The notes below the pieces were generated by a model, which was not told where the DNA came from, did not search any database, and saw nothing but the letters and a program-made list of their open reading frames with translations. Positions 25,836-34,946 of a stretch of DNA of 37,307 nt are shown here, piece by piece. The position numbers were made by a program, and so were the translations under genes. How positions within the stretch are numbered: the first letter of the stretch is position 1; each line of letters starts with the position of its first letter. Source of the DNA: Acidobacteriota bacterium (GTDB taxonomy: Bacteria > Acidobacteriota > Polarisedimenticolia > Gp22-AA2 > AA152); the NCBI GenBank assembly GCA_003222305.1, contig QHVQ01000079.1, positions 1 to 37,307 of the forward strand, read 5' to 3'.

Positions 25836-26044
25836 TTCCCTGGCTCTATCCTTTCCTGTTGCTTGGTGGAGAAGTACCGGATGAGCTTGTTGACACCCAG
25901 TACGATGATCATAACGGGCCAGAACCTCCAGAGGTTTTGCAGAATGCGCAGCTCAGGCTTCAAGTAATGAAGCTGGAGAAGTACTCCTAGCGCGAGGATC
26001 AGGAGCCCCCAGGTGAGCGATTCGGTTCGGTTCCGGACGGCCAT
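25832..26044 (-). CDS. Small LiaF/DUF5668-like membrane protein
   Basis: MAVRNRTESLTWGLLILALGVLLQLHYLKPELRILQNLWRFWPVMIIVLGVNKLIRYF: two TM helices with LWRFWPVMIIVLGV motif; ATGA overlap with the next gene. The 129-aa ORF is an upstream extension. Confidence 0.75.
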   Translation of the reverse strand: MAVRNRTESLTWGLLILALGVLLQLHYLKPELRILQNLWRFWPVMIIVLGVNKLIRYFSTKQQERIEPGK

Positions 26045-26111
26045 AAGCGGCACCCTCCTTCCACCGGCTAGAACGGAAGTCTCAGCGAAAAAGTTCAGCC
26101 AAGGACCACGG

Positions 26112-26141
26112 TTGACGGCCCTGGGAGCGCTAGTGTACATT
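26112..26141 (+). promoter_or_regulatory. Possible promoter for the flippase-like gene
   Basis: TTGACG, 18 nt, TACATT. Confidence 0.35.
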
Positions 26142-26262
26142 CCCGGCCGATTCGGCTCCAGCGCGTCGCCTCCGCCAGCCCTCGCGCGGGGAAGTCCGAT
26201 CCCGCTAGATCCAACTGCCACGTGGCCTTCACCGCGAAAGAGAGCGGGGAGCCGGTCCCTGG

Positions 26263-27285
26263 ATGAAGCGCTATCTCTGGTTCGGACTCAGTCTCCTGCT
26301 CTCGCTCATTCTCATCCTCATCTGCTTCCGTGACACCGATCCGCGCGAGGTGGCCCGCGCGCTCTCGCTGGCCCATCCGGGCTACCTGGCCCTGGCGGTG
26401 GCGATCGGAGTGGTGAGCTTCACGGGCCGGGCGCTGCGGTGGCGGACGCTCCTTTCGCATCTCAGGCCGGGCGTGCCTCTCGGCGGGCTGTTCAGCTGCA
26501 CGGTCATCGGCTTCATGCTGTCGTACGTGCTTCCGCTCCGGGTGGGCGAGCTCGCGAGGCCGATCCTCCTGGCGCGACGCGAGAAGATGAGCAAGGCGTC
26601 GGTCATCGCTACGGTGGCGGTGGCGCGGATGATGGATTTCTTGACCGTGCTCCTCTTCTTCTCCATCTACCTCATCGGTTTTTCCTCGCGCCTCCCGGTC
26701 GCCGGATCCCCCTGGATCCAGCAGATGCGCGCGCAGGGGATCCAGGTCGGATGGGTCATCCTGGCGGCGGTGCTCGGTCTGTACATTACCGTGCTGACTC
26801 GGGACCGTGTCTTCCGGTTCCTGGAGGCGAAGACGCGCGAGGGGAGCGTCCTCCGGAAACTGGTAGATTTCCTCCACGCCATGGTGCGGGGCTTTGAGGT
26901 CCTGAAGGGAGGCCGTGCGCTCGCGGTCGGGATGCTCTACACTTTGGCGACCTGGTCGCTGATCGACCTGAGCATTCTCGCGGGCTTGAAGGCATTCGGC
27001 CTGCCGATGGACTTCATCGACGTGTTTCTGCTGCTCGCATTCCTGGCGGTGGGGATTGCCGTGCCCACTCCCGCCGGGCTGGGAAGCTACCAGTTTCTCG
27101 GAATGAAGTGCCTGGAAGAGGTCTATGGCATCCACAGCGAGGTCGCGCTGGCGGCCATCTGGGCGCAGTGGTGCATCGCCGTGGTTCCGGTGATGGCTCT
27201 GGGAGCGATTCTCATCTGGAAGGAGGGACTCTCGGTGGGTCAGGTTGGCAGGATGCTGCAGTCCGAGCGAGAGGCATCGCGGTGA
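26263..27285 (+). CDS. Lysylphosphatidylglycerol synthase TM/UPF0104 flippase-like membrane protein
   Basis: [76 protein letters not shown]-terminal [19 protein letters not shown]. Confidence 0.85.
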   Translation: MKRYLWFGLSLLLSLILILICFRDTDPREVARALSLAHPGYLALAVAIGVVSFTGRALRWRTLLSHLRPGVPLGGLFSCTVIGFMLSYVLPLRVGELARPILLARREKMSKASVIATVAVARMMDFLTVLLFFSIYLIGFSSRLPVAGSPWIQQMRAQGIQVGWVILAAVLGLYITVLTRDRVFRFLEAKTREGSVLRKLVDFLHAMVRGFEVLKGGRALAVGMLYTLATWSLIDLSILAGLKAFGLPMDFIDVFLLLAFLAVGIAVPTPAGLGSYQFLGMKCLEEVYGIHSEVALAAIWAQWCIAVVPVMALGAILIWKEGLSVGQVGRMLQSEREASR

Positions 27286-27740
27286 AGTGCCCGTTTTGCG
27301 GACACCCCGAGGACAAGGTCGTCGACTCCCGCGAAGGGAAGGAGGGGCGCGTTGTGCGGCGCCGCCGGGAATGCCTCTCCTGCTCCCGGCGATTCACGAC
27401 CTATGAGCGGGTTGATGAGATCCCGTACATGGTCGTCAAGAAGGACGGCCGCCGGGAGGCGTTCGACCGCAACAAGCTCCTCACCGGACTGGTGAAGGCC
27501 TGCGAGAAGCGGCCCGTCCCGATGAGCAGTCTCGAAGCCGTGGTCGACGAAGTGGAAAACCTGCTCCAGGAAAGTCCGGAGAAGGAGCTCCCGGCTGATC
27601 GAATCGGCGAGAGGCTGATGGAGCGATTGAAGGTGCTGGACCAGGTGGCCTACGTGCGCTTTGCGAGTGTCTATCGACAATTTGGGGACCTAAACGCGTT
27701 CATGGAAGAGCTCAACAGGCTCCTGGGACAGAGAAAATAA
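27282..27740 (+). CDS. nrdR: Transcriptional repressor NrdR
   Basis: [45 protein letters not shown] zinc ribbon plus ATP-cone. GTG at 27282 overlaps the preceding stop. Confidence 0.96.
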   Translation: MKCPFCGHPEDKVVDSREGKEGRVVRRRRECLSCSRRFTTYERVDEIPYMVVKKDGRREAFDRNKLLTGLVKACEKRPVPMSSLEAVVDEVENLLQESPEKELPADRIGERLMERLKVLDQVAYVRFASVYRQFGDLNAFMEELNRLLGQRK

Positions 27741-27754
27741 GGAATTACCGTGTC

Positions 27755-27783
27755 TTGCATCCTTGCTGGCCCATCATTATATT
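27755..27783 (+). promoter_or_regulatory. Possible promoter upstream of hsp20-lon
   Basis: TTGCAT (27755-27760), 17 nt, TATATT (27778-27783); weak -35. Confidence 0.4.
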
Positions 27784-27809
27784 AGGCGGCGAAGTCCGGG
27801 GGCCCTGCC

Positions 27810-28253
27810 ATGGAACCCTTCCGACCCTTCTTTGAGCTGAACCGGATCCAAAACGAGATCAACCGACTCTTCGAGCAGATCTCCGAGGTGGAGCCAGGCA
27901 ATGTCTCCTCGGGGGGCTGGACCCCCAACGTGGATGTCTACGAGGCAGGAAACGATCTGGTGGTGAAATTCGAGCTCCCGGGGGTTAATCCGAGCAGCGT
28001 GAAGCTCTCGGTGAACGGGAATAGCCTCATCCTCGCCGGCGATAAGCCACGCCTCGAGGCCCATACGGGCGCCAAGTTTCACTGCCTGGAGCGCGGGTTC
28101 GGCACCTTTCGCCGGGTGGTCCGCCTCAGCGTGCCTATCAACACCCACAAGGCCAACACCGAGTACCAGGACGGTCTTTTGAGGGTGACGTTTCCCAAGG
28201 TCCCCAATCGCCGGGGGGAGGAAGTGGTGATCCCTGTTCAGGAGAGCGCATGA
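27810..28253 (+). CDS. Hsp20/alpha-crystallin small heat shock protein
   Basis: WTPNVDVYEAGNDLVVKFELPGVNPSSVKLSVNGNSLILAGDK...ERGFGTFRRVVRLSVPINTHKANTEYQDGLLRVTFPKV. Confidence 0.93.
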   Translation: MEPFRPFFELNRIQNEINRLFEQISEVEPGNVSSGGWTPNVDVYEAGNDLVVKFELPGVNPSSVKLSVNGNSLILAGDKPRLEAHTGAKFHCLERGFGTFRRVVRLSVPINTHKANTEYQDGLLRVTFPKVPNRRGEEVVIPVQESA

Positions 28254-30664
28254 CGAGCTACCGGGCCGACCTTCCCGACGATCAGCTCAAGATTCCCAAG
28301 CAGCTTCCCGTGCTGCCGCTCCGGGACCTCGTCGTCTATCCGTTCATCATCGTTCCCCTCTCCGTGAGCCGGGAACGGTCCCTGAAGGCTGTGGACCTGG
28401 CTCTGGCGGAGAATCGAATGATTCTACTGCTGACTCAGAGGGACAGCACGGTGGAGGAGCCCACCGAGACCGATCTGTACCCCATCGGGACCGTTGCAGT
28501 CATCATGCGGATGCTTAAGCTCCCCGACGGTCGAATCCGGGTGCTGGTGCAGGGAGTAAGTCGAGCCAAGGTCGAGGAGTTCGAGACCGGACTCCCTTAT
28601 CTGCGGGCGCGCATCACCCGCATCGTGGAGCAGTCCTCCGGCGCTTCCCTTGAGCAGGAGGCCCTCCTGCGCAGCGTGAAGAAATCGTTGGAAAAGTGCT
28701 CCGCATTGGGTAAGTCCATCTCGTCGGAAGTGATGGTTATCGCCGGAAACCTTGAGGACCCCGGGCGGCTGGCCGACCTGACGGCATCGAACCTGGAAAT
28801 GAAGATCGAGGATGCGCAGATGGTGTTGCGCATCGTCGAGCCCGTGCAGCGACTGCGCAAGGTAAACGAGCTTCTCAACAAAGAAATCGAGCTGCTCACC
28901 ATGCAGCAGGAGATCAATACGCATGCCCGGGAGGAGATCGATAAGTCTCAGCGGGAGTATTTTCTCCGTCAGCAGCTCAAGGCCATTCAGAGCGAGCTGG
29001 GGGAGGGGAACGAGCTGGCGGAGGAGATTGAGCAGTACCGGGAGAAGGTGGAGAAAGCCGGCTTGAACAAGTCCGTGCTGGAGGAGGTGGAGCGCCAGAT
29101 CAAGAAGTTGGAACGCATGCACCCCGACTCGGCGGAGACCGCCACGGTCCGCAACTACCTGGACTGGATGGTGGCGCTCCCCTGGTCCAACCTGACCAAG
29201 GATAACCTGGACCTGGCCAAAGCCAGCGCAATCTTGGACGAGGACCATTACGGCCTGGAGCCCATCAAAGAGCGGATCCTCGAGTACCTCTCGGTTCGCA
29301 AGCTCAAGAAGAAGATGAAGGGCCCGATCCTCTGCTTCGTGGGACCGCCCGGCGTGGGGAAGACCTCCTTGGGACGGAGCATCGCCCGCGCCCTGGGCCG
29401 TAAATTCGTGCGCATCTCCTTGGGGGGCGTGCGTGATGAAGCGGAGATTCGCGGGCACCGGCGCACCTACGTGGGCGCCATGCCAGGGAAGATCATCCAG
29501 AGCCTCTTCCAGGCCGGCTCCTCCAATCCGGTGCTGATGATGGACGAGGTGGACAAGATCGGTGCGGACTATCGGGGGGATCCCTCCTCGGCGCTGCTCG
29601 AGGTGTTGGACCCGGAGCAGAATTCCAGCTTCCGGGACCACTACCTCAACGTCCCCTACGATCTCTCCAACGTGATGTTCATCACCACGGCAAACCTGCT
29701 GGACCCTATCCATCCGGCCTTCCGCGATCGGATGGAGGTGATCCAGCTCTCCGGATACACCGAGGAGGAGAAGCTCCACATCGCCCGTCGCCACCTGATC
29801 CCCAAGCAGATCGAGGAGCACGGACTCATGTCGGATCAGGCGGCCTTCAGCGACCAGTCGCTTCGGGCCATGATCAGCGGTTATACGCGGGAGGCCGGGC
29901 TCAGAAATCTGGAGCGGGAAATCGCCAAAGTCTGCCGCAAGGTGGCCCGCACCGTGGCCGAGGGGAAGACCACGCCCACGCGGGTCACGGCGGCGGCGCT
30001 GGAACACTTCCTGGGAGTGCCGAAGATCGTCCCCGAGGTGGCGTTGAAGGTGAACCAGATCGGTGTCGCCACGGGACTGGCCTGGACCGCCACGGGAGGC
30101 GATATCCTCTTTGTGGAGGCTACCAGTATGCCGGGCAAGGGCAAGCTGATCCTCACCGGGCAACTGGGCGACGTCATGCGGGAGTCGGCCCAGGCGGCCC
30201 TCTCCTACGCCCGTTCGCGTGCCCGAGAGTTCGGCATACCCGACGATTACTTCGCCAACCGGGACATCCACGTCCATGTGCCGGAAGGGGCCATTCCCAA
30301 AGACGGCCCATCGGCCGGCATCACGATGGCTACCGCCATGCTGTCGGCGTTCATCGAACAACCCGTGGAGCGTGCCATCGCCATGACCGGTGAAATCACG
30401 CTGCGGGGAAACGTCCTCCCCATCGGGGGCGTCAAGGAGAAGATGCTGGCCGCCAAGCGTGCGAAGATCGGCGCAGTGATCCTTCCCGAGGGAAATCGTA
30501 GGCACCTGGAAGAGATCTCCCGGGAAGTCCGAAAGGGTCTTGTGTTTCACTTCGTCTCCGACGTGAAAGAGGTCTTTTCCCTGGCGCTCGACGGGACCGC
30601 GGCGAGAGATTCCCGCCGGGAACGCGCCCGCGGAGGCGATCCCGGCCGCTACGCTGCCCTCTGA
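28250..30664 (+). CDS. lon: ATP-dependent protease Lon
   Basis: Walker A GPPGVGKTSLGRSIARALGR, VRDEAEIRGHRRTYVGAMPGKIIQ, catalytic Ser block PKDGPSAGITMATAML and Lys block PIGGVKEKMLAAKRA. Confidence 0.97.
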   Translation: MTSYRADLPDDQLKIPKQLPVLPLRDLVVYPFIIVPLSVSRERSLKAVDLALAENRMILLLTQRDSTVEEPTETDLYPIGTVAVIMRMLKLPDGRIRVLVQGVSRAKVEEFETGLPYLRARITRIVEQSSGASLEQEALLRSVKKSLEKCSALGKSISSEVMVIAGNLEDPGRLADLTASNLEMKIEDAQMVLRIVEPVQRLRKVNELLNKEIELLTMQQEINTHAREEIDKSQREYFLRQQLKAIQSELGEGNELAEEIEQYREKVEKAGLNKSVLEEVERQIKKLERMHPDSAETATVRNYLDWMVALPWSNLTKDNLDLAKASAILDEDHYGLEPIKERILEYLSVRKLKKKMKGPILCFVGPPGVGKTSLGRSIARALGRKFVRISLGGVRDEAEIRGHRRTYVGAMPGKIIQSLFQAGSSNPVLMMDEVDKIGADYRGDPSSALLEVLDPEQNSSFRDHYLNVPYDLSNVMFITTANLLDPIHPAFRDRMEVIQLSGYTEEEKLHIARRHLIPKQIEEHGLMSDQAAFSDQSLRAMISGYTREAGLRNLEREIAKVCRKVARTVAEGKTTPTRVTAAALEHFLGVPKIVPEVALKVNQIGVATGLAWTATGGDILFVEATSMPGKGKLILTGQLGDVMRESAQAALSYARSRAREFGIPDDYFANRDIHVHVPEGAIPKDGPSAGITMATAMLSAFIEQPVERAIAMTGEITLRGNVLPIGGVKEKMLAAKRAKIGAVILPEGNRRHLEEISREVRKGLVFHFVSDVKEVFSLALDGTAARDSRRERARGGDPGRYAAL

Positions 30665-30715
30665 TCGCAGGGACCAGGCCCCCCCAAGGCATCGCCTTTC
30701 TCCGGAGGCATCAGA

Positions 30716-31783
30716 TTGGCCCGCGGGCGCGCCTGGAGTGAGGAGGATCTGGTCCGCCTTATTCGCCGGATCTTCCCGATTCCCCGGCGGCAGGTCCCGG
30801 TCTCCATCGGCGATGACGCCGCCGTCCTCTGTCTCCCACGCGCCTCCCGTCTCGTCCTGACCACCGATCAGATGGTGGAAGGGATTCACTTCCGCCGCTC
30901 GACCCACCCTCCGCACCTCCTGGGAGAGAAAGCCCTGGCGGTAAACTTGAGCGATCTTGCGGCCATGGGGGCTTTGCCGCGATGGGCCCTTCTCAGTCTC
31001 TTCCTTCCTCCCGATCTCTCGCGAGCGGATCTCGAGGCGGTGCTGCGCGGGATGGCGCGGCGCGCACGCCAAAGCCGGGTGGAGCTCATCGGCGGAAACA
31101 TCACAGTCTCGAAGGTCCTGGCGTTGGATTTGGCCCTGGTTGGCACGCTCGCGGCCGGGGCTCGGCCTCTTCTACGCCGGGGGGCGCGGCCCGGCGACAC
31201 TCTCTTCGTCTCAGGAAGGCTGGGAGGCTCCGCGACGGGCCTGTACCTCTTAGAAGGAGGCTGGCGGTGGCGCCGCGGTTCGGCCTGGAAACGCGGTGCC
31301 CCCCCGGACATGAGGCAGCCCGCCACTCGGGCCTTGAAGCTGCACCTGGCGCCCGAGCCTCAGGTGGAGATCGGCTCTCTCCTCGTACGGCACGGTCTCG
31401 CTTCGGCGGCCATGGATCTCAGCGATGGTCTTTCTCGGGACCTCTGGCGGCTATGCGAAGCAAGCGGTGTGGGGGCGCGCCTTGAATCAAACGCCCTCCC
31501 CCTGGATCCGTCGACCGTGAAGCTGGTGGGGGAGAAGGAGGCGCTCCGGCTGGCCCTGCACGGCGGCGAAGACTATCAGCTGCTGTTCACCGTTCGCCGC
31601 TCACGCAGAAGGGAATTGTCACGCTACCTCCCCTCGGGCCGACTGTACCCCATCGGCAGAATCGTACCTAAGCAAGAAGGGATCATGCTGGAGGACGAAG
31701 CAGGGAGGGCCCGACCCCTCCTGCCCCTCGGCTATGATCACTTTCGTGCCTCTCGCACTCCACAAGGATCCCGGCGGCGCTGA
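30716..31783 (+). CDS. thiL: Thiamine-monophosphate kinase
   Basis: VSIGDDAAVLCLPRASRLVLTTDQMVEGIHFRRST, AVNLSDLAAMGALPRWALLSLFLPP, GGEDYQLLFTV. TTG start. Confidence 0.92.
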   Translation: MARGRAWSEEDLVRLIRRIFPIPRRQVPVSIGDDAAVLCLPRASRLVLTTDQMVEGIHFRRSTHPPHLLGEKALAVNLSDLAAMGALPRWALLSLFLPPDLSRADLEAVLRGMARRARQSRVELIGGNITVSKVLALDLALVGTLAAGARPLLRRGARPGDTLFVSGRLGGSATGLYLLEGGWRWRRGSAWKRGAPPDMRQPATRALKLHLAPEPQVEIGSLLVRHGLASAAMDLSDGLSRDLWRLCEASGVGARLESNALPLDPSTVKLVGEKEALRLALHGGEDYQLLFTVRRSRRRELSRYLPSGRLYPIGRIVPKQEGIMLEDEAGRARPLLPLGYDHFRASRTPQGSRRR

Positions 31784-31971
31784 GCCGGGGCGCTCGCCAC
31801 GACTTTCCGCGCCCGGTGAGGGTAGAATATCCGGCGGAAATCGAGCCGGATGAAGCCCTTGCGAGAAATCATCAAAAAACGTCTAGACGCCGCAGCCGCG
31901 TCCGCCGTTTTATGGGAGGAATCCATTCCTCACTCGCGGCCTGGGCTGTGTCGTCCCGGGGTCCGTTGAGG

Positions 31972-32553
31972 ATGGAAGAGCGGGAGCTCATACGAAGGGC
32001 CCAGGGAGGGGACCTCCCGGCCTTCGAGCAGTTGGTGAGGGGATGGCGTGACCAGGTATTTCGAATTGCCCGGCAGATCGTCGGAGACGAAGAAGGCGCC
32101 AAGGATGTGGCGCAGATGGTCTTCATTCGGCTCTGGCAGGGCCTGGGGCGGTACCGCGAAGGAGGCTCGTTCGCCGCGTACCTGCACCGCATCACCGTGA
32201 ACTTGGCCATCGACTTCCACCGCCAACAGGCCCGGCGCCACCCGACCGACTCGTGGGACCCTGTCGCCCTGGATCAAATCCCATCCCGGCCGCAAGATCC
32301 CAATGCCTCCCTCGCACCGGGGGAGGTTCAACGAGTATTTCGGGTGCTTTCCGCAAGGCTGACCCCGCGGCAGCGCGCCGTATTCGTCCTGCGGGAAATC
32401 GAAGAAGTTTCAACGGAGGATGTTGCGGAGATTCTCGGCATGAGGCAGTCCACGGTCCGAAACCACGTGCTGGAAGCGCGAAGGATCCTCCGGGAGGGGC
32501 TGGCGCGGCTCTTTCCCGAGTACGCGCGCGGGCAGGAAGGGCGGGAGAAATGA
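31972..32553 (+). CDS. RNA polymerase ECF-type sigma-70 factor
   Basis: MEERELIRRAQGGDLPAFEQLVRGWRDQVFRIARQIVGDEEGAKDVAQMVFIRLW... region 2, and LTPRQRAVFVLREIEEVSTEDVAEILGMRQSTVRNHVLEARRILRE region 4. Confidence 0.92.
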   Translation: MEERELIRRAQGGDLPAFEQLVRGWRDQVFRIARQIVGDEEGAKDVAQMVFIRLWQGLGRYREGGSFAAYLHRITVNLAIDFHRQQARRHPTDSWDPVALDQIPSRPQDPNASLAPGEVQRVFRVLSARLTPRQRAVFVLREIEEVSTEDVAEILGMRQSTVRNHVLEARRILREGLARLFPEYARGQEGREK

Positions 32554-32939
32554 ACGACCCTCGCGATCCCTCGGCCTATTTCAGAAGTCTTAGGGAATCC
32601 AATCCCAAGGAGGAATTCTGGATCGGCTTCTGGCCTTCGGTGCGGGCCGGGATTCGGGAGGCGGAGCTGACCCGCCGGCCTATCCTGACGCGGACCGGGG
32701 CGCTCCTGCTCGGTTCTTCCGCCGGAGTGATGGTGGCCGCCGCAGTGCTCGTGCTGGGATTTCTCGTCGTCCCGGCGCTGCGAGTCCACCCGGTCCCCTC
32801 TTCCCCCGGGGAGGCCGCTGTCCCAGAGGCGATGACTCGCGCGGAGGAAGCCGCGCCTCCCCCCGTTATGGAGGGTCATCCTGATAGTGGACGAATCGAT
32901 CGACATTTGAGGATCGCAGGTCACGGCCACGAGCCGTAA
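32550..32939 (+). CDS. Small single-pass membrane protein (possible anti-sigma-type partner)
   Basis: 129 aa, central TM TGALLLGSSAGVMVAAAVLVLGFLVVPAL; ATGA overlap with the ECF sigma stop. Confidence 0.65.
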   Translation: MNDPRDPSAYFRSLRESNPKEEFWIGFWPSVRAGIREAELTRRPILTRTGALLLGSSAGVMVAAAVLVLGFLVVPALRVHPVPSSPGEAAVPEAMTRAEEAAPPPVMEGHPDSGRIDRHLRIAGHGHEP

Positions 32940-32954
32940 GCGAGGAGTCTAGCC

Positions 32955-33689
32955 ATGAAGTGGAGCGCCGGAAGGGCTGCCAGAGCTTCGGTCGTCTGCC
33001 TCCTCGTTATCCTTTGCGACGGGTTTCTCCTTTCCCACACGGCTCCGACCCCGAAGGGCACGCACCTCCCCACGCAGCTCTTTGCCGTGCGGTTCAAGGA
33101 TGTGAACGATGTCTATCTGCTCATCGAGCCCCTCCTCTCGGCACGGGGCTCGGTGCAGATGCAGCCGCGGCTGAAGACCCTGGCAGTCACCGACGACGAG
33201 GAGACCCTGAAGAAAATCGAAGCGATGATTCAGAGCTACGACCTTCCCCCCAAGAACGTGGATGTCGCCCTCCAACTGATCCTGGCCACCACGGAGAAGC
33301 AGCCCGAGAAGATCTCCCCGCGCATTCGGGGCGTCATCGAGAAGCTCAACGAGATTTCCACCCGCTGGTCGGATTATCGCTTGCTGGGGAGCACCACCAT
33401 CACGGCGAGCGAAGGAGACAAGGCCAGCGTGGAGATGGGGGAAGATTACCGGATCAGCTTCGCCGTGGACTACGTTTCCGACGAGCAGAGGCTGGTGCGC
33501 TTCAAGCGCCTCACCCTGGACCGCCGGGACGCTTCGAGGGACCCGGAAGCAAACGGCGAGACCTACAGCCGGGTGCTGGATACGGCGTTCAGCCTGAAGG
33601 AGGACAAGCTCCTCGTCTTGGGCGCCACGAAGCTGGAGAGCAGCAACCGGGCGCTGTTCATGACCATCACGGCTTCCGCACGACCCTAG
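32955..33689 (+). CDS. Exported secretin-N-like domain protein
   Basis: Signal peptide; LFAVRFKDVNDVYLLIEPLLSARGSVQMQPRLKTLAVTDDEETLKKIEAMIQSYDLPPKNVDVALQLI resembles secretin N1/NolW-type repeats; no secretin barrel in its 244 aa. Confidence 0.7.
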   Translation: MKWSAGRAARASVVCLLVILCDGFLLSHTAPTPKGTHLPTQLFAVRFKDVNDVYLLIEPLLSARGSVQMQPRLKTLAVTDDEETLKKIEAMIQSYDLPPKNVDVALQLILATTEKQPEKISPRIRGVIEKLNEISTRWSDYRLLGSTTITASEGDKASVEMGEDYRISFAVDYVSDEQRLVRFKRLTLDRRDASRDPEANGETYSRVLDTAFSLKEDKLLVLGATKLESSNRALFMTITASARP

Positions 33690-33701
33690 GGAGTTTCGAT
33701 C

Positions 33702-34919
33702 ATGCCCGAGTTTATCGCCAAAATGGGAACCGCCGACGGGGACGTCATCGAGCGCGTTTATCTCTCCGAGAACGTGGACTCGCTGCGGCGCGACCTGGAA
33801 CGGAAGGACTTTCTGGTCTTTTCCATCCGTCGCAAGGCGAGCTTCGCCTCGCTGATCCCGGGCCTGGGGCGCAAACGGATCAAGATGAAGGAGTTTCTGG
33901 TTTTCAACCAGCAGCTCGCGGCGCTGATCCAGGCCGGGCTTCCCATCATCTCTTGCCTGGATGTTCTGCTGGAGCGGCGGAAAAACCCGGTGTTCAAAAA
34001 GGCTCTCTCCGATATCCGGGACCAGGTGAAAGCAGGCACGGCCCTTTCGGAGGCGTTTACCTCCCAGGGGGACCTGTTCCCTCCCATTTACTCCGCTTCC
34101 CTGGCCTCGGGGGAGCGCAGCGGTGAGGTGGCCTCGGTCCTCCGCCGCTACATCGTCCACACGAAGAAGGTGTTGGGCCTGAAGAGCAAGGTGATCGCGG
34201 CCCTGATCTATCCCGCCATCCTTTTTTGTATGTCATTCGTAGTCGTCGGAGTGCTGATCTACTACGTCATCCCCAAATTCTCGGAAATTTATGAGGGATT
34301 CGGCGGCATCGAGAATCTTCCCCTCATCACGAAGGTGCTTCTGGCGTTCTCCACTTTCGCTACGCATAACGCCCTGATCATGGTGGGCGGGATTCTGGCG
34401 GGATTCATAGGCTTCAGCGCCTGGCGGCGCACCCCCTCGGGCTCAGTGACCGTGGACGGATGGATTCTGAAAATCCCGCTCGTGGGCGGCATTGTGCACA
34501 AGTACTGCATCTCGCGCTTCACCCGAACCTTGGGAACGCTGGTGGCCGGCGGGATCCCGCTGGTCAATTCGCTGGAGATCGCCGCCCCGGCCGCGGGGAA
34601 CAAGCTGTTCGAGAAGCGTCTCACGAAGGTGCCCGGGCGGGTCCGGGAGGGGAATGCCCTGGCGGGTTCGCTGGAGGAGACTAGGCTCTTCTCCGACTTG
34701 GCCCTGGAGATGATCAAGGTGGGGGAGTCCACCGGGGCGCTCCAGGAAATGCTGGATAATGTCTCATCCCTCTACGACGAGGAGATCGATGACAGCCTCC
34801 AGAACATCGAGGCGCTCATGGTGCCTGTCATGCTGGTGTTCATGGGAATGGTCATCGCGTTCATCATGCTGGCCATCTACCTGCCCCTCATCAAGAGCTA
34901 CGGGATGCAGGGGCATTAG
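33702..34919 (+). CDS. Type II secretion/type IV pilus inner membrane platform protein (GspF/PilC family)
   Basis: FLVFNQQLAALIQAGLPIISCLDVLLERRKNPVFKKALSDIRDQVKAGTALSEAF...GERSGEVASVLRR; duplicated GspF domains. Confidence 0.95.
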   Translation: MPEFIAKMGTADGDVIERVYLSENVDSLRRDLERKDFLVFSIRRKASFASLIPGLGRKRIKMKEFLVFNQQLAALIQAGLPIISCLDVLLERRKNPVFKKALSDIRDQVKAGTALSEAFTSQGDLFPPIYSASLASGERSGEVASVLRRYIVHTKKVLGLKSKVIAALIYPAILFCMSFVVVGVLIYYVIPKFSEIYEGFGGIENLPLITKVLLAFSTFATHNALIMVGGILAGFIGFSAWRRTPSGSVTVDGWILKIPLVGGIVHKYCISRFTRTLGTLVAGGIPLVNSLEIAAPAAGNKLFEKRLTKVPGRVREGNALAGSLEETRLFSDLALEMIKVGESTGALQEMLDNVSSLYDEEIDDSLQNIEALMVPVMLVFMGMVIAFIMLAIYLPLIKSYGMQGH

Positions 34920-34946
34920 GGGCGCACGAGCGCCAGGAGGCAGGTT

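Noticed and set aside
30665-30715. TPP riboswitch upstream of thiL
   Set aside because: The 51-nt gap after lon is too short and lacks the conserved THI-element motifs.
28424-31072. 882-aa minus-strand ORF opposite lon and thiL
   Set aside because: Shadow ORF from high GC3; the plus strand encodes complete Lon and ThiL with all catalytic motifs, and the antisense translation resembles no family.
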